A stretch of DNA of 64,000 nt from Methylobacterium aquaticum (GTDB taxonomy: Bacteria > Pseudomonadota > Alphaproteobacteria > Rhizobiales > Beijerinckiaceae), in the NCBI RefSeq assembly GCF_016804325.1, contig NZ_CP043627.1:4647001-4711000 (forward strand), written 5' to 3'. The stretch's first letter is position 1. Every line of letters starts with the position of its first letter. Positions 44,715-55,689 of this stretch are shown here, piece by piece. Position numbers and translations under genes: made by a program. Under the pieces are notes generated by a model. That model made no database searches. It was given only the letters and a program-made list of their open reading frames with translations, and was not told the origin of the DNA.

Positions 44715-44844
44715 CCCTCGCACCAGGCGATTGTCCCGGGACCGGGGGCGCAGTGCGATCGGGCCCGTCGAGACGATTGCCGCGACGGGTCCTGCGCCCC
44801 ATTCGCGCCCTGGGAGGCCGCTTTCTCCACTGACGGCCTACCCG

Positions 44845-45555
44845 TCAGCCCGCCGCGGCCTCGTCGAGCAGCCACAAAGTCTCGCCCCGGGCCCTGGCGT
44901 GGCCCGCCGGCAGGTCCTCGCCGGAAGCGATCCGGGCGAGCGGCGCCCGCTTGCCCGCGCCGGTGACCAGGAACAGCATCAGCGGCGTGGCAGCGAGCGC
45001 CGGCAGGGTCAGGCTCACCCGCGGCACGAAGGGGGCAAGCCCCGCCTCCGGCACCGCCACCACCCAGGCCTCCCCCTCCCGCGCCTCGGGCTTGCCCGGA
45101 AACAGCGAGGCGGTGTGGCCGTCCTCGCCGAGGCCGAGGAGCACGAGGTCGAAGAGCGGCCGGGCGGGGGCGAGCCGGTCGGCCCCGTACCAGGTCTGCA
45201 ACGCCGAAGCGTAGGCCTCGGCGCAGGCCTGCGGGGTGCGGTCGGTCGGGATCGGGTGCAGGTGGCCGTCGGGGACGAGATCCCCGAACGCCTCCTCGGC
45301 CAGGCGCCGGTTGCTGCCGGCCTCCGGCCGGTCCCCGACGCGCTCGTCGCCGAAGAACCAGTGCAGGCGCCCCCAGGGGAGGCGGTCGCGAAACTCCGGC
45401 CCGGCGAGCAGCCGGTACAGGAGCTTCGGGGTCGAGCCGCCCGACAGGCAGATCCCGACCCGGCCCGCCTTCGCCCCCGCCACCGCGACCAGCCGCCCGG
45501 CCGCCGCCCGGGCGACCGCGTCGGGATCGGGCAGTACCTCGCGACGGCCGGTCAT
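44845..45555 (-). CDS. pgl: 6-phosphogluconolactonase
   Basis: 236 residues of the DevB/Pgl family: VGICLSGGSTPKLLYRLL near residue 32, LHWFFGDERVGDRPEAGSNR near 64 and DLVLLGLGEDGHTASLFPG near 137, all conserved. It hydrolyses 6-phosphogluconolactone, the second step of the oxidative pentose phosphate and Entner-Doudoroff routes. The start overlaps the zwf stop by four bases, so it is translated from the same message, last in the order tal-pgi, gnd, zwf, pgl. Confidence 0.95.
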   Translation of the reverse strand: MTGRREVLPDPDAVARAAAGRLVAVAGAKAGRVGICLSGGSTPKLLYRLLAGPEFRDRLPWGRLHWFFGDERVGDRPEAGSNRRLAEEAFGDLVPDGHLHPIPTDRTPQACAEAYASALQTWYGADRLAPARPLFDLVLLGLGEDGHTASLFPGKPEAREGEAWVVAVPEAGLAPFVPRVSLTLPALAATPLMLFLVTGAGKRAPLARIASGEDLPAGHARARGETLWLLDEAAAG

Positions 45556-47084
45556 GACCCGTGCTCCAGCGAGCGCCAGGCCCGGCCCTCGCGGGTCAGA
45601 AGCTCGCCGGCCGCCTCCGGCCCGGCGCTGCCGGCCTCGTAGGGCAGGGTTTCCAACTTGCCCGACGCCGCCGCGTCGAGGATCGGCTGGACGATGCGCC
45701 AGCCGGCCTCGATCATGTCGGCGCGCTGGAACAGCGTCGGGTCGCCGATCATCGCGTCGTAGATCAGGGTCTCGTAGCCGGTGCTCGGCTCGGTCTTGAA
45801 GTAGTCCTTGTAGCAGAACCGCATGTCGACGCTGCCGAGCCGCACCGCCGGGCCCGGGATCTTGGCGCCGAATTGCAGGGAGATGCCCTCGTCGGGCTGC
45901 AATTGCAGCACCAGCCAGTTCGGCACGTCCTCATGCACGTTGGTGCCCTTGAACAGCGAGAGCGGCGCCTGCTTGAAGCGGATGGCGATCTCGGTGTCGC
46001 GCCGGGTCATCGCCTTGCCGGTACGCAGGTAGAACGGCACCCCGGCCCAGCGCCAGTTGTCGATGCCGAGCCTGAGGGCCACGAAGGTCTCGGTGTCGCT
46101 GTCGGCGGCGACGTCCGGTTCCTCGCGGTAATCCCTGACCGCCTTCCCCTGGACCTCGCCGGCCGTGTAACGGCCCCGCACCGCATCCTCGACCTTGGCC
46201 GAGGGGGTGGCGAGCAGCACCTCCTCCTTCTTGTCGCGGACGGCCTCGGCCTCGAACGAGATCGGCGGCTCCATCGCCACCAGGGTGTAGAGCTGGAACA
46301 GGTGGTTCGGCACCATGTCGCGCAGCGCGCCGGTGGCCTCGTAGAACTTCCCCCGTCCCTCGACGCCGACGGTCTCGGCGACGGTGATCTGCACGTGGTC
46401 GATGTGGTCGCGGTTCCACAGCGGCTCGAACAGGCCGTTGCCGAACCGGAACGCCATGATGTTCTGCACCGTCTCCTTGCCGAGGAAGTGGTCGATGCGG
46501 AAGATCTGGTCCTCGGACAGGACCTTCAGGATGTCGGCATCGAGCTTTTCGGCGGACGGGAGGTCGTGGCCGAACGGCTTCTCGATGATGACCCGGCGCC
46601 AGCGATCCTCACCCTGTTCGGTCAGCCCGGCCTCGCCGAGCTTGGCGATGGTCGGCCCGAACAGGCCGGCGGCGACCGCGAGGTAGAACAGGACGTTGCC
46701 GCCGTCCTGCTTGCCCGAGATGTCGGCGATGGTGCCCTTCAGCGCCTCGAACGAGGCCGATTCCGACAGGTCGCCCGAGCGGTAATGGACCCGCCCGACG
46801 AGGTCGGTCCACACCCCCTCGTCGAACGCGCCGCCGCCGGCCTCACCGCCCTTGGCGGTGATGAAGCCGCGCACGGTCTCGCTCAGCTCGGAGCGGAATT
46901 CCTCGGACGACATCTCCGACCGGCTGACGCCGATCACCGAGAAGTCTTTCGGCAGGAGGCCCCAGCGGCCGAGATTGTACAAGGCCGGCATCAAGAGCCG
47001 GTGGGTGAGGTCGCCGGTCGCCCCGAAGATCACGAGCGTGCAGGCGGGCGGGGGCGCGGCCCCCTCGGCCATGGACGAGGTCAT
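45552..47084 (-). CDS. zwf: Glucose-6-phosphate 1-dehydrogenase
   Basis: 510 residues. The NADP-binding start is [19 protein letters not shown], and the active-site signature is [19 protein letters not shown] near residue 196, with the catalytic His in RIDH. It oxidises glucose 6-phosphate to the lactone, making NADPH. The stop overlaps the pgl start, and the start overlaps the gnd stop by four bases. MTSSM offers two possible ATGs, and I used the first. Confidence 0.97.
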   Translation of the reverse strand: MTSSMAEGAAPPPACTLVIFGATGDLTHRLLMPALYNLGRWGLLPKDFSVIGVSRSEMSSEEFRSELSETVRGFITAKGGEAGGGAFDEGVWTDLVGRVHYRSGDLSESASFEALKGTIADISGKQDGGNVLFYLAVAAGLFGPTIAKLGEAGLTEQGEDRWRRVIIEKPFGHDLPSAEKLDADILKVLSEDQIFRIDHFLGKETVQNIMAFRFGNGLFEPLWNRDHIDHVQITVAETVGVEGRGKFYEATGALRDMVPNHLFQLYTLVAMEPPISFEAEAVRDKKEEVLLATPSAKVEDAVRGRYTAGEVQGKAVRDYREEPDVAADSDTETFVALRLGIDNWRWAGVPFYLRTGKAMTRRDTEIAIRFKQAPLSLFKGTNVHEDVPNWLVLQLQPDEGISLQFGAKIPGPAVRLGSVDMRFCYKDYFKTEPSTGYETLIYDAMIGDPTLFQRADMIEAGWRIVQPILDAAASGKLETLPYEAGSAGPEAAGELLTREGRAWRSLEHGS

Positions 47085-48055
47085 TTCAGCTCCTGGTGGC
47101 CGCCGAAGCCCTTGCGCATCGCCGAGAGCAGCTTGTCGGCGTAGGTCGCCTCCTGGCGCGAGCGGAAGCGGGCGTAGAGCGCGGCGGACAGAACGTGGGC
47201 CGGGACGGCCTCCTCGATCGCGGCGTTCAGCGTCCAGCGGCCCTCGCCGGAATCGGCGACGTGGCCCGAGAAGGCGTCGAGATTCTCGTCGCCGGCCAGC
47301 GCCGTGGCGGTGAGGTCGAGGAGCCAGGACGAGACCACGCTGCCCCGGCGCCAGACCTCGGCGATGTCGCCGATATTGAGGTCGAAGCGCTGCGCCTCCG
47401 GCAATTCCGAGGAATTGGCGTGCTTGAGGATGTCGAAGCCCTCGGCATAGGCCTGCATCAGGCCGTACTCGATGCCGTTATGGATCATCTTGACGAAGTG
47501 GCCGGCGCCGCTCGGGCCGGCATGGATGTAGCCGTGCTCGGCGCGGGGATCGCGGCCGTCGCGGCCCGGGGTGCGCGTCACCTCGCCGAGGCCCGGCGCG
47601 AGCGTCTTGAAGATCGGGTCGAGCCGGTCGACCGCCGCCTTGTGGCCGCCGATCATCATGCAGTAGCCGCGCTCGAGGCCCCAGACACCGCCGGAGGTGC
47701 CGACATCGACGTAGTGCAGGCCTTTTTCGTCGAGGGCGGCGGCGCGGCGGATGTCGTCCTTGTAGAACGAGTTGCCGCCATCGATGATGACGTCGTCCGG
47801 CTGCATCAGGCCGGCGATCTTCATCACCGTCACTTCGGTCGGGTCGCCCGCCGGCAGCATCACCCAGGCGGTGCGCGGCACGTCCAGCTTCGCGACGAAA
47901 TCCTCGAGGCTGTCGGCGCCGATTGCGCCCTCCTGCACCAGGGCCGCCACGGCCTTGGGATCCTGGTCGAACACCACGGCTTTGTGCCCGTTGCGCAGGA
48001 GCCGCCGGACGATGTTGCCGCCCATCCGACCGAGACCGACCATGCCGAGTTGCAT
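47081..48055 (-). CDS. gnd: 6-phosphogluconate dehydrogenase, decarboxylating (short YqeC-like form)
   Basis: 324 residues, the short class of decarboxylating 6-phosphogluconate dehydrogenases rather than the 470-residue GndA. It has the Rossmann start [16 protein letters not shown], the conserved [17 protein letters not shown] near 93, [20 protein letters not shown] near 116 and the catalytic [19 protein letters not shown] with its Lys near 181. It makes ribulose 5-phosphate, CO2 and NAD(P)H. It overlaps zwf, and upstream a long perfect palindrome separates it from tal-pgi. Confidence 0.95.
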   Translation of the reverse strand: MQLGMVGLGRMGGNIVRRLLRNGHKAVVFDQDPKAVAALVQEGAIGADSLEDFVAKLDVPRTAWVMLPAGDPTEVTVMKIAGLMQPDDVIIDGGNSFYKDDIRRAAALDEKGLHYVDVGTSGGVWGLERGYCMMIGGHKAAVDRLDPIFKTLAPGLGEVTRTPGRDGRDPRAEHGYIHAGPSGAGHFVKMIHNGIEYGLMQAYAEGFDILKHANSSELPEAQRFDLNIGDIAEVWRRGSVVSSWLLDLTATALAGDENLDAFSGHVADSGEGRWTLNAAIEEAVPAHVLSAALYARFRSRQEATYADKLLSAMRKGFGGHQELK

Positions 48056-48126
48056 CGTGTCACTCCTCGCCGGCGAGGCCGGGGCCGGCGGCCCGTGGGC
48101 ATGGGGCCCTATTGCATGACTGGCGC

Positions 48127-48182
48127 GGTCTCCCTCCGGGCGATCCCGGGCCGGCCCGGGATCGCCCGGAGAGGGGAGACCG
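48127..48182 (-). terminator. Perfect 36-bp palindrome between tal-pgi and gnd
   Basis: TCCGGGCGATCCCGGGCC (48135-48152) is followed directly by its exact inverse (48153-48170), and the flanks GGTCTCCC and GGGGAGACC extend the stem with a small bulge. No T-run follows. It may terminate or attenuate tal-pgi transcripts, or protect the 5' end of the gnd-zwf-pgl message. Confidence 0.6.
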
Positions 48183-48192
48183 GTTGCTAGCC

Positions 48193-51024
48193 CTAACTAA
48201 GCGCCGACTTCAGCCGGTCGAGTCCCTTGGCCACATCGCCCTTGATGTGGACGCGCAAGGCCCGCCGCCCCCGCTCGGACAGCACGCCGAAATCGCCCCG
48301 CGCCTGCGCGGCGATCACGGTGGCAAAGCCCAGACTGCGACCGGGGATGGCGAGATCGGGCGCCTCTGAGGTGATCTGGAGGAAGACGCCGCTGTCGGGC
48401 CCGCCCTTGTAGGCCTGGCCGGTCGAGTGCAGGAAGCGCGGCCCGAACTCGGCGCAGGTCGCGACGTGTTTGGCGTCGCGCAAGGCCAACCGGGTCTCCT
48501 GGAGCACCGCCAGGTGTTCCGGGTTGCGGGTGACGTAGGCGAGCAGCGCGACGTAGTCGCCGGCCCCGATCCGCCCTCCTTGAGCCTTGATCCAGCTCAC
48601 CGGGTCGGAGCCCGCACCCGCCTTGCGCAAGGCGTCCGCATTGGCCGCATCGGTGTAGAGCGCGAAGGTCTCGTCCTCCGCCACCGGCGTCTCGGCCGGC
48701 AGCGCGCCGTCCTTCTCGGCGGCCGAGAACAGCTCGCGGGTCTTGATCTTGCTCGCCTCGACGTCGGGCTGGTCGAACGGGTTGATGCCGAGCACCGCGC
48801 CCGCCACCGCCGTGGCGATCTCGAAGCGGAAGAATTCCTGCGGCAGGCTCGCCTTCGAGGCGAGGGCGATCCGCACCACCGGGTGGCCGGCCTGCTCCAA
48901 CGCCGTGACGGCGGCATCCTGGGCGGCGTCGGCGCCGTCATCGAGGCGCAGGTACACGAAGACCCGGTCCGAGCCGTAGGCGGCGGGCGCGGCCAGGGGC
49001 TCGTTCTCGATCGGGATCAGGCCCTTGCCCTGCTTGCCGGTCGATTCGGCGATCAGCTGCTCGGCCCAGGCGCCGAAGGTGTCGATGCCCTTCGATGCGA
49101 CGAGCGTGACCTTGTCGCGGCCCTGCTCGGTGGCCGCCTTGCCCAGCACCAGGCCGAGCTGCACCGCCGGGTTCAGGTCCGGCGGCACGTCGGAGCCGCA
49201 GGAGCGCACCATGGTGCGGGCACTCTCCAGGAACGCCGTCACGTCGAGGCCCATGGCGGCGGCCGGCACCAGGCCGAAGGCCGAGAGCACCGAATAGCGC
49301 CCGCCGATCTGCTTCACGCCGTAGAAGATGTGCCGGAAGCCGTCATCCTTGGCCGCCTTCTCCATCGCCGAGCCCGGATCGGTCACGGCGACGAAGTGGC
49401 GTCCGGCCTTGTCGGGCCCGACCACGTCGCGCATCCGGCCGAGGAAGTAATCGCGGAAGACGTTCGGCTCGAGCGTGGAGCCCGACTTCGAGGCGACGAT
49501 GAACAGGGTGCGCTCGAGGTTCACCGCCGCCTCGACCGCCCGGACCTCGTCCGGATCGGTCGAATCGAGGATGCGCAGGCGCGGGAAGCCGGGCTGCTGG
49601 CCATAAGTTTCGGCCAGCACCTCCGGGCCGAGGCTGGAGCCGCCCATGCCGAGCACCACCGCATCGGTGAAGCCTTCCTGCTTCACTTCCGAACTGAAGG
49701 CGGCGTAGTCGGCGGCCTTCTTCGACTCGTCCTCGACGATGGTGAGCCAGCCGAGCCACTGCGCCTCGTCGGCGCCGCTCCACACGCTGGCGTCGCGCTG
49801 CCACAGGCGGCGCACCAGGCCATCCTTGCGCCAGGTCTCGATCGCCTGCTTCACCGGCTCGTCGAGGCTGCCGAGCGAGAGCGCCTGCCGGTCGAGACCG
49901 GTCCCCAGGAATTTCTGCCGCTTGCCGGCAACGGCCCCCAGCAGCTTGTCGGCGGCATCGACGAAGAGCTGCACGCCCTCCTCGACGAGCTGGCGCGCCA
50001 CCGCGTCGAGGTCGATACCGGTCTTGGCGAGGTGGGCCAGCACCCGCTCGGCCTCGTCGACACCTTCTTCCAGGCTCGCCCGGACCTTCCCGTGATCGCG
50101 GAACGCATCCATCGTCGCGGGCGGGATGGTGTTGACGGTGTTGGGGCCGATCAATTCCTCGACGTAGAGCACGTCGGAATAGGCCTTGTTCTTCACGCCG
50201 GTGGAGGCCCAGAGCAGGCGCTGCGGATGCGCGCCCTTCTCCGCGAGCGTCTGCCAGCGATCGCCTGAGAACAGTCGCTTGTAGCGCCGATAGGCGAGCT
50301 TGGCGTTGGCGATCGCCACCTTGCCCTTGAGGCCTTCCAGCGCGGCCTTCTCGTCCGGGTCGTTGGCCGCAGAGATCTTCTCGTCGAGGAGCTTGTCCAC
50401 CGCGGCGTCGATGCGGCTGATGAAGAAGCTCGCGACGCTGGCGATCCGGCCGATGTCGCCGCCGCTCGCCGAAAACGTTTCCAGGCCCTCGATATAGGCG
50501 TTGGCCACCTGCTCGTAGGCGTCCTGCGCGAAGAGCAGCGTGACGTTGATGTTGATGCCGTCCGCCGTCAGGTCGCGGATCGCCGGGATGCCCTCGGGGG
50601 TGGCCGGTACCTTCACCATCAGGTTGTCGCGGGCGACGGCCTTGTGGAGGCGGCGCGCCTCGTCCAGCGTCTCGGCGGTGTTCAGCGCCAGGTAGGGCGA
50701 CACTTCGAGACTCACGAAACCGTCCTGGCCGCCGCTCGCGTCGTAGACCGGGCGCAGCACGTCCGCCGCCGCCTGGATGTCGGCGATGGCCAGGCCCTCG
50801 TAGAGGTCGATCACCCGCTGGTCGCCGGCCGCCTTGAGCGCGTCGTCGTACTCGTCCGAGTGGCCGATCGCCTTCTCGAAGATCGCCGGGTTCGAGGTGA
50901 CCCCGCGCAGGCCGTCCTCGTCGACCAGGCGCTTGAGGCCACCGTCCTGGACGAAGCCCCGGGCGACGAAATCGAGCCAGACGGCCTGGTCCTGTTCGGC
51001 GTGCAGCGTCTTGAGCGGGTTCAT
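48193..51024 (-). CDS. Bifunctional transaldolase/glucose-6-phosphate isomerase
   Basis: 943 residues, a natural fusion. Residues 1-370 are transaldolase: [33 protein letters not shown], and [19 protein letters not shown] with the Schiff-base Lys. Residues about 385-943 are phosphoglucose isomerase: [20 protein letters not shown] near 455 and [20 protein letters not shown] near 507. It interconverts sugar phosphates at the junction of the pentose phosphate pathway and glycolysis. It is the first gene, upstream of gnd-zwf-pgl, so all enzymes of the oxidative branch sit together. Confidence 0.95.
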   Translation of the reverse strand: MNPLKTLHAEQDQAVWLDFVARGFVQDGGLKRLVDEDGLRGVTSNPAIFEKAIGHSDEYDDALKAAGDQRVIDLYEGLAIADIQAAADVLRPVYDASGGQDGFVSLEVSPYLALNTAETLDEARRLHKAVARDNLMVKVPATPEGIPAIRDLTADGININVTLLFAQDAYEQVANAYIEGLETFSASGGDIGRIASVASFFISRIDAAVDKLLDEKISAANDPDEKAALEGLKGKVAIANAKLAYRRYKRLFSGDRWQTLAEKGAHPQRLLWASTGVKNKAYSDVLYVEELIGPNTVNTIPPATMDAFRDHGKVRASLEEGVDEAERVLAHLAKTGIDLDAVARQLVEEGVQLFVDAADKLLGAVAGKRQKFLGTGLDRQALSLGSLDEPVKQAIETWRKDGLVRRLWQRDASVWSGADEAQWLGWLTIVEDESKKAADYAAFSSEVKQEGFTDAVVLGMGGSSLGPEVLAETYGQQPGFPRLRILDSTDPDEVRAVEAAVNLERTLFIVASKSGSTLEPNVFRDYFLGRMRDVVGPDKAGRHFVAVTDPGSAMEKAAKDDGFRHIFYGVKQIGGRYSVLSAFGLVPAAAMGLDVTAFLESARTMVRSCGSDVPPDLNPAVQLGLVLGKAATEQGRDKVTLVASKGIDTFGAWAEQLIAESTGKQGKGLIPIENEPLAAPAAYGSDRVFVYLRLDDGADAAQDAAVTALEQAGHPVVRIALASKASLPQEFFRFEIATAVAGAVLGINPFDQPDVEASKIKTRELFSAAEKDGALPAETPVAEDETFALYTDAANADALRKAGAGSDPVSWIKAQGGRIGAGDYVALLAYVTRNPEHLAVLQETRLALRDAKHVATCAEFGPRFLHSTGQAYKGGPDSGVFLQITSEAPDLAIPGRSLGFATVIAAQARGDFGVLSERGRRALRVHIKGDVAKGLDRLKSALS

Positions 51025-51140
51025 GCCTGCGGTCTCCGCGTGTTTGCCGCAGATGTGGACCGGAAGGAGCCGCTGTCCAGGGGGAGGGCCCGAGAGAAGC
51101 TTGGCCGTTCGCAGGAAAAGCGCCCGGGCCTTCGCCTACG

Positions 51141-51515
51141 TCAACGCCGCGCGGGCCAGAGTGCCGAGACGGCCACCATGACCCAGCCGAGGATCAGGAT
51201 CAGGCCGCCGCTCGGCGCCGCCATCGGGAAGAGCGGCTGCTGCAGGAACGCCCGGACCGAGAGGTCGCCGGAGAACAGCGCGAGGCCGAGCGCCAGGGCG
51301 AAGCCCGCCACGCGGACCACGACCGGGTGGGCGTGACCGCTGCCGGCGAGGAGCGCGAGGGCGAGGAGGGCAGGGGCGTGAAAGAGCAGGAACTGCGCGG
51401 CGGTCGCGAGGCTCGTCGCCCCGGCGATGTGGGCGGCCGCGGCCGACAACCCGACGCCGAGGGCGCCGGCGAGGCCGGCGAGCGCCAGGAGCCCTCGGTC
51501 GGCCGGCCGCATCAC
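51141..51515 (-). CDS. DUF423 family membrane protein
   Basis: 124 residues with four hydrophobic helices and the family pattern: [18 protein letters not shown] near the start, [20 protein letters not shown] near 38, a [12 protein letters not shown] segment near 78 and [20 protein letters not shown] near the end. DUF423 (YgdD-like) proteins are small inner membrane proteins of unknown function. The start overlaps the engB stop by four bases, so it is cotranscribed with the ribosome and membrane biogenesis genes upstream. Confidence 0.9.
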   Translation of the reverse strand: MMRPADRGLLALAGLAGALGVGLSAAAAHIAGATSLATAAQFLLFHAPALLALALLAGSGHAHPVVVRVAGFALALGLALFSGDLSVRAFLQQPLFPMAAPSGGLILILGWVMVAVSALWPARR

Positions 51516-52183
51516 GCGTCCCCGCGCTCGGAGAGCAGCCGGGCGATGCTGGCGCGCAGGTCGGTGACGCCGTCGTCGGTGCGGCTCGAGGTCAGGATGA
51601 TCTCCGGGTACGCCGCCGGCCGCCGGGCGATCGCCGCCTTCGTCGCGTCGAGGCGGGCCTCGATCTCGTGCTTCTTGAGCGCGTCCGACTTGGTGAGCAC
51701 GATCTGGTAGGAAACCGCGGCCTTGTCGAGCCCGTCCAGCACCTCGGCGTCGTTCGGCTTGATGCCGTGGCGCGAGTCGATCAGCACGTAGACCCGGGCG
51801 AGGTTGGCCCGGCCGCGCAGGTAGGCATGGATCAGCTCGGTCCAGGCCGCGACCTTCGCCTTCTCGACCGCGGCGTAGCCGTAGCCCGGCATGTCGACGA
51901 GGACGAGCTTGCCGCCGCCCACGTCGAAGAAGTTGAGCTGCTGGGTGCGCCCCGGCGTGTGCGAGGTGCGCGCCAGCGCGTTGCGGCCGGTGAGCGCGTT
52001 GATCAGGCTCGACTTGCCGACGTTGGAGCGGCCCGCGAAGGCGATCTCGTGGCCGCGCATCGGCGGCAGGATCTCGAGCTTGTCGGCGGCGTAGAAGAAA
52101 TCGGCGGTGCCGGCGAAGAGCAGCCGCCCCGCTTCACGCAGGGCGGCTTCCTTCTCGGCCTCGGTCTGAGGCTGGTCCTGCAT
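51512..52183 (-). CDS. engB: Ribosome biogenesis GTPase EngB (YihA/YsxC)
   Basis: 223 residues. All G motifs are present: G1 [19 protein letters not shown] near residue 48, G3 [10 protein letters not shown] near 96, and G4 [12 protein letters not shown] near 163; the [12 protein letters not shown] segment near 78 carries the G2 Thr. EngB assists large-subunit ribosome assembly. It lies 13 bases after yidC on the same strand, as in many bacteria, within the rpmH-rnpA-yidC-engB operon. Confidence 0.96.
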   Translation of the reverse strand: MQDQPQTEAEKEAALREAGRLLFAGTADFFYAADKLEILPPMRGHEIAFAGRSNVGKSSLINALTGRNALARTSHTPGRTQQLNFFDVGGGKLVLVDMPGYGYAAVEKAKVAAWTELIHAYLRGRANLARVYVLIDSRHGIKPNDAEVLDGLDKAAVSYQIVLTKSDALKKHEIEARLDATKAAIARRPAAYPEIILTSSRTDDGVTDLRASIARLLSERGDA

Positions 52184-52196
52184 CGTGGCCCTCGGC

Positions 52197-54032
52197 TCAG
52201 CTCTTGGCCTTCGCGGCCTTCGGCCGGGAGAACGTCGAGCGCAGGTTGTCCCACAGCTCCACCTTCACCCCGTTGCGCCGCATGATCACGTATTGCTGGA
52301 TCACCGACAGGGTGTTGTTCCACGCCCAGTAGATCACCAGGCCGGCCGGGAACGAGCCGAGCATGAAGGTGAAGATGATCGGCATGAAGGTGAAGACCTG
52401 AGCCTGGACCGGGTCCGGCGGCGTCGGGTTCATCTTCATCTGCACGAACATCGTGATACCCATGATGATGGGCCAGATGCCGAGGTGGAGGAAGTCCGGC
52501 GGGGTGTAGGGCAGGAGGCCGAACAGGTTGAACAGCGAGGTCGGGTCCGGCGCCGCGAGGTCGCGGATCCAGCCGAAGAACGGCGCGTGCCGCATCTCGA
52601 TGGTGACGAACAGCACCTTGTAGAGCGAGAAGAAGACCGGGATCTGCACCAGCACCGGCCAGCAGCCGGCGACCGGGTTGATCTTCTCCTTCTTGTACAG
52701 CTCCATCATCGCCTGCTGCTGCTTCACCTTGTCGTCGGCGTAGCGCTCGCGGATGGCGGTCATCTCCGGCTGGACGGCCTTCATCTTGGCCATCGAGACG
52801 TAGGAGCGGTTGGCGATCGGCAGGAACAGCAGCTTCAGCAGGAGGGTGACGACCAGGATCGAGACGCCGAAATTGCCGAACAGGTGGTAGAAGAAGTCCA
52901 GCGCCTTGAACATCGGCTTGGTGATGAAGTAGAACCACCCCCAATCGATCAGCAGGTCGAAGCGCTTGATGCCGATCGACTTCTCGTAGCCGTCGATGGT
53001 GCCGACCTCCTTGGCGCCGGCGAAGAGGTGCTGCTGCGCCTCGATGCTGGCGCCGGGGGCGAGCTGCCTGGCCTCGCCGAGGCTGCTCGCCTGGTAGACC
53101 TTGGTGGCGCCCTCGTCGCGCTCGGTGAACGAGCCGGTATAGGGGGTCTTCTGGTCCGGGATCGCGGTCGCGGCCCAGTACTTGTCGGTGATGCCGAGGA
53201 AGCCGCCGGTCACGCCGGTCCAGGACTGGCCGCGGGTGCCGGGCGCGCCGAGCGGGTTGTCCTTGGCGAGCTTGTCGTAGGTGACTTCCTGCAGGCCCTT
53301 GTCGCCCAAGACGCCGATCATGCCCTCGTGCAAGACGTAGTAGCCCTGCGTGTGCGGCTTGCCCCAGCGCGAGACGAGGCCGTACGGGTAGAGGGTGGCG
53401 GCGGTGCCGCCCTTGTTCTCGACCGCGTCGGCGACCGTGAACATGAACTTGTCGTCGACAGAGATGGTGCGGCGGAAGGTGAGGCCGGCGCCGTTGTCCC
53501 AGGTCAGGACCAGGGGCTTCTGCGGCGTCAGCACGTCGCCCTCGGCGGTCCATTCGGTGTTGCCGTCCGGCACCTTGGCGCCGCCCTGGCTGACCCAGCC
53601 GAACTCGGCGTAGTACGGGTTGGCCGAGCCGGTCGGCGAGAGCAGCACGATGCGCGGCGAGGAATTGTCGACGGTCTCGTGGTAGTTCTTCAGCGACACG
53701 TCGTCGATGCGGCCGCCCTTGAGCGCGATCGAACCGGCGAGCGCCGGGGTGTCGATCCGCACCCGGGCCGAGCGGGCGAGCGCCTCCTCGCGGGTCGCCG
53801 CGAGCGCCGGGTTGCCGCCGGGCGCGCCCGGCAGGGTTCCGGGCACCGGGGCGGCGGGGCCGCCCTCGCGGGGGCTCGCCGCCGGGCCGTCCTTCGCGGC
53901 CTGCGCCTGCTTGGCCGCCTGCTCCTGACGCTGCCGCTCGACCTGCGGCGCGCTGACGAAGTAGTTCCAGCCGAGCAGCACCGCCAGCGACAGCGCCACG
54001 GCGATGATCATGTTCGTCTTGTCGTTACCCAT
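52197..54032 (-). CDS. yidC: Membrane protein insertase YidC
   Basis: 611 residues. An N-terminal helix ([19 protein letters not shown]) is followed by a low-complexity linker (Q/A/P-rich, 30-80), the large periplasmic domain (about 85-370) and the conserved insertase core with [20 protein letters not shown] near 392, [20 protein letters not shown] near 450 and further helices to about 585. It inserts and folds inner membrane proteins, alone or with SecYEG. It is between rnpA and engB, the common arrangement. Confidence 0.97.
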   Translation of the reverse strand: MGNDKTNMIIAVALSLAVLLGWNYFVSAPQVERQRQEQAAKQAQAAKDGPAASPREGGPAAPVPGTLPGAPGGNPALAATREEALARSARVRIDTPALAGSIALKGGRIDDVSLKNYHETVDNSSPRIVLLSPTGSANPYYAEFGWVSQGGAKVPDGNTEWTAEGDVLTPQKPLVLTWDNGAGLTFRRTISVDDKFMFTVADAVENKGGTAATLYPYGLVSRWGKPHTQGYYVLHEGMIGVLGDKGLQEVTYDKLAKDNPLGAPGTRGQSWTGVTGGFLGITDKYWAATAIPDQKTPYTGSFTERDEGATKVYQASSLGEARQLAPGASIEAQQHLFAGAKEVGTIDGYEKSIGIKRFDLLIDWGWFYFITKPMFKALDFFYHLFGNFGVSILVVTLLLKLLFLPIANRSYVSMAKMKAVQPEMTAIRERYADDKVKQQQAMMELYKKEKINPVAGCWPVLVQIPVFFSLYKVLFVTIEMRHAPFFGWIRDLAAPDPTSLFNLFGLLPYTPPDFLHLGIWPIIMGITMFVQMKMNPTPPDPVQAQVFTFMPIIFTFMLGSFPAGLVIYWAWNNTLSVIQQYVIMRRNGVKVELWDNLRSTFSRPKAAKAKS

Positions 54033-54143
54033 GGACCCGCGACGCCTGCCGCCAAAAGAGCGGGACCGAGGGCGGGCCTGGCAGCCCGCTTCCCGGCCCT
54101 CACGACCAACACGACGAGGCGATTCCGGCTTCCCGGGATCGCC

Positions 54144-54668
54144 TCATGAATTCCGTTCCTGCGGCCCCGATACCGGGGCCTTCCCCGGTGCGTCCGGGGC
54201 CCGCCTGCCCGATCCCGGCTTGCCCGGATCCGGCCTGCCCAAATCCGGCCGGCCCTTGCCGCGACCCGGCCGCGCGCCCTCAGGCGAGGGCGGCTTCGGC
54301 CAGCGCGGCTTCGTCACCACGCCGAGCGCCTGGGCGACATCCTCGACCAGTTGCGCGAAGGGCGCCCCGAGGGCGTCGCGCCGACCGATCAGGACCACGT
54401 CCGCCGGCTTGTCCCGCTGCGCCGGACCGGCCTGCTCGGCCGCGAGCCGGGCCGCGACCTTGAGGCGGCGGCGGATCCGGTTGCGCTCGGTCGCGTGGCC
54501 CTCGCGCTTCGTCACGGTGAAGCCCACGCGCAAGCCGCCCGGCGGTCCATCGTCCCGCAGGCGGCCCTGTGCCGTCAGACGCTCGGTATGGAAACGGCGG
54601 GCCTTGGCCGCCGCCAGATAGTCCGGGCGCCGGGTGATCCGGCCGATCGGCGGCGAAGCACCGGTCAT
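54144..54668 (-). CDS. rnpA: Ribonuclease P protein component with C-terminal extension
   Basis: 174 residues, about 50 more than usual. The RnpA core is residues about 10-120: GRITRRPDYLAAAKARRFHT, RVGFTVTKREGHATERNRIR with the RNR motif, and DVVLIGRRDALGAPFAQLVE. The extension (from about 125) is rich in P, G, R and K and repeats DPGKPG-like units (RPDLGRPDPGKPGSG). RnpA binds the RNase P RNA and helps process the 5' end of tRNAs. It follows rpmH in the classic order. Confidence 0.94.
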   Translation of the reverse strand: MTGASPPIGRITRRPDYLAAAKARRFHTERLTAQGRLRDDGPPGGLRVGFTVTKREGHATERNRIRRRLKVAARLAAEQAGPAQRDKPADVVLIGRRDALGAPFAQLVEDVAQALGVVTKPRWPKPPSPEGARPGRGKGRPDLGRPDPGKPGSGRRAPDAPGKAPVSGPQERNS

Positions 54669-54714
54669 CGCGGCGCTCCGGTCAACGCGGCGCTTGCAGG
54701 CACCGCGAGGCGCC

Positions 54715-54849
54715 TTACGCCGACAGACGCTTGCGGCCGCGGGCGCGGCGGGCGGCGATCACCTTGCGGCCGCCGACGGTGGCCATGCGGGCACGGAAGC
54801 CGTGGCGGCGCTTGCGCACGAGCTTCGACGGTTGATAGGTTCTCTTCAC
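54715..54849 (-). CDS. rpmH: 50S ribosomal protein L34
   Basis: 44 residues from a GTG at 54849 with GGAGAA 7 bases upstream: [20 protein letters not shown], then a [20 protein letters not shown] segment, ending RLSA. This is the complete L34 sequence, very basic and of exact family length. It is a structural protein of the large ribosomal subunit. It is the first gene of the rpmH-rnpA-yidC-engB-DUF423 operon. Confidence 0.97.
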   Translation of the reverse strand: MKRTYQPSKLVRKRRHGFRARMATVGGRKVIAARRARGRKRLSA

Positions 54850-55066
54850 GGCTCGTTCTCCGAAGGCCGGGGCCGGCCCTGCGCGTCGCGCTGCCGAGGC
54901 CCTCGTGGTCCAGAATGTCTTGGCGAAAGCGAACCGCGCCCGAATGGGGCGCGGTCACGACGCGCCGGTGTATGGCGGAATGGCCCCCGCGAGTCAATCG
55001 CGTTAAGGATCGCGCGAGGGGCCCGGCGAGGGGCCAGGGCAGGACGCCCGCACGCAGGGGACGCCG

Positions 55067-55258
55067 ATGTTCGACGATGCCGAGATCCGCAAGCCGGCGC
55101 ATGCCGCCCACCAGGTCGGCCAGGACCTCGCCGCCCTGTCCGTTTCCGACCTCGACGAGCGGATCGAACTCCTGCGCCGGGAGATCGCCCGGATCGAGGA
55201 GGACCGGCGGCGCAAGCAGGCCTCGCAGGAGGCGGCCCGGGCGGTGTTCAAGTTCTGA
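55067..55258 (+). CDS. DUF1192 family small protein
   Basis: 63 residues from ATG 55067. It has the DUF1192 pattern: a short N-terminal MFDDAEIRKPAHAAHQVGQD and then an amphipathic helix with the conserved LSVSDLDERIELLRREIARI. Length and layout match the family, small cytosolic proteins of alphaproteobacteria with unknown function. It reads away from rpmH, and its promoter would lie in the 217 bases between them. A family A repeat begins 120 bases downstream. Confidence 0.85.
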   Translation: MFDDAEIRKPAHAAHQVGQDLAALSVSDLDERIELLRREIARIEEDRRRKQASQEAARAVFKF

Positions 55259-55377
55259 AGCGGGACGGGACGGGGGCGGCGTGTCCCGTTCCGGGGCAGG
55301 GATGCCGTGGCGAAAGGGCGGATGTCTCGCCGATACCGCGCCGCGGGCGACGGCCGGCGGTCCGGGAAAAGGAGACC

Positions 55378-55572
55378 GGCGCGGGTTCACCCCTCCCCCC
55401 TCTGCGGGGGAGGGTGGCCTGCGGAGCAGGCCGGGAGAGAGGGGGCGCCGCTTCCGGAGACGTCGCGACCGTCATGACGGGCGCCACCTGGACCATCGTC
55501 GCGCTGCCCCTCTCCCGGCTCACTGCGTTCGCCACCCTCCCCCGCAGAGGGGGGAGGGAACAGGCCAGCGCC
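55378..55572 (+). repeat. Terminal-inverted-repeat element, family A, copy 3
   Basis: Starts GGCGCGGGTTCACC and CCCTCCCCCCTCTGCGGG, keeps the core CGCCGCTTCCGGAGACGTCG and GCGCTGCCCCTCTCCCGG, and ends CCGCAGAGGGGGGAGGGA then GCGCC. It is in the same orientation as copies 1 and 2 but lacks the GTGCGCAGCAC hairpin. The 745-base gap 55259-56003 holds this repeat, the sRNA candidate and the rcdA leader. Confidence 0.82.
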
Positions 55573-55689
55573 CGACCTTCACGGGATTTCTCGCAGTCCG
55601 TCCCACCGGCTGTTGCCCCGAGCTCCCTGCGCCGCCACCGCTTTCCCGACTCTGCCCCGGCCCCATTAACCATTTTTTAAGCCTTCCGG

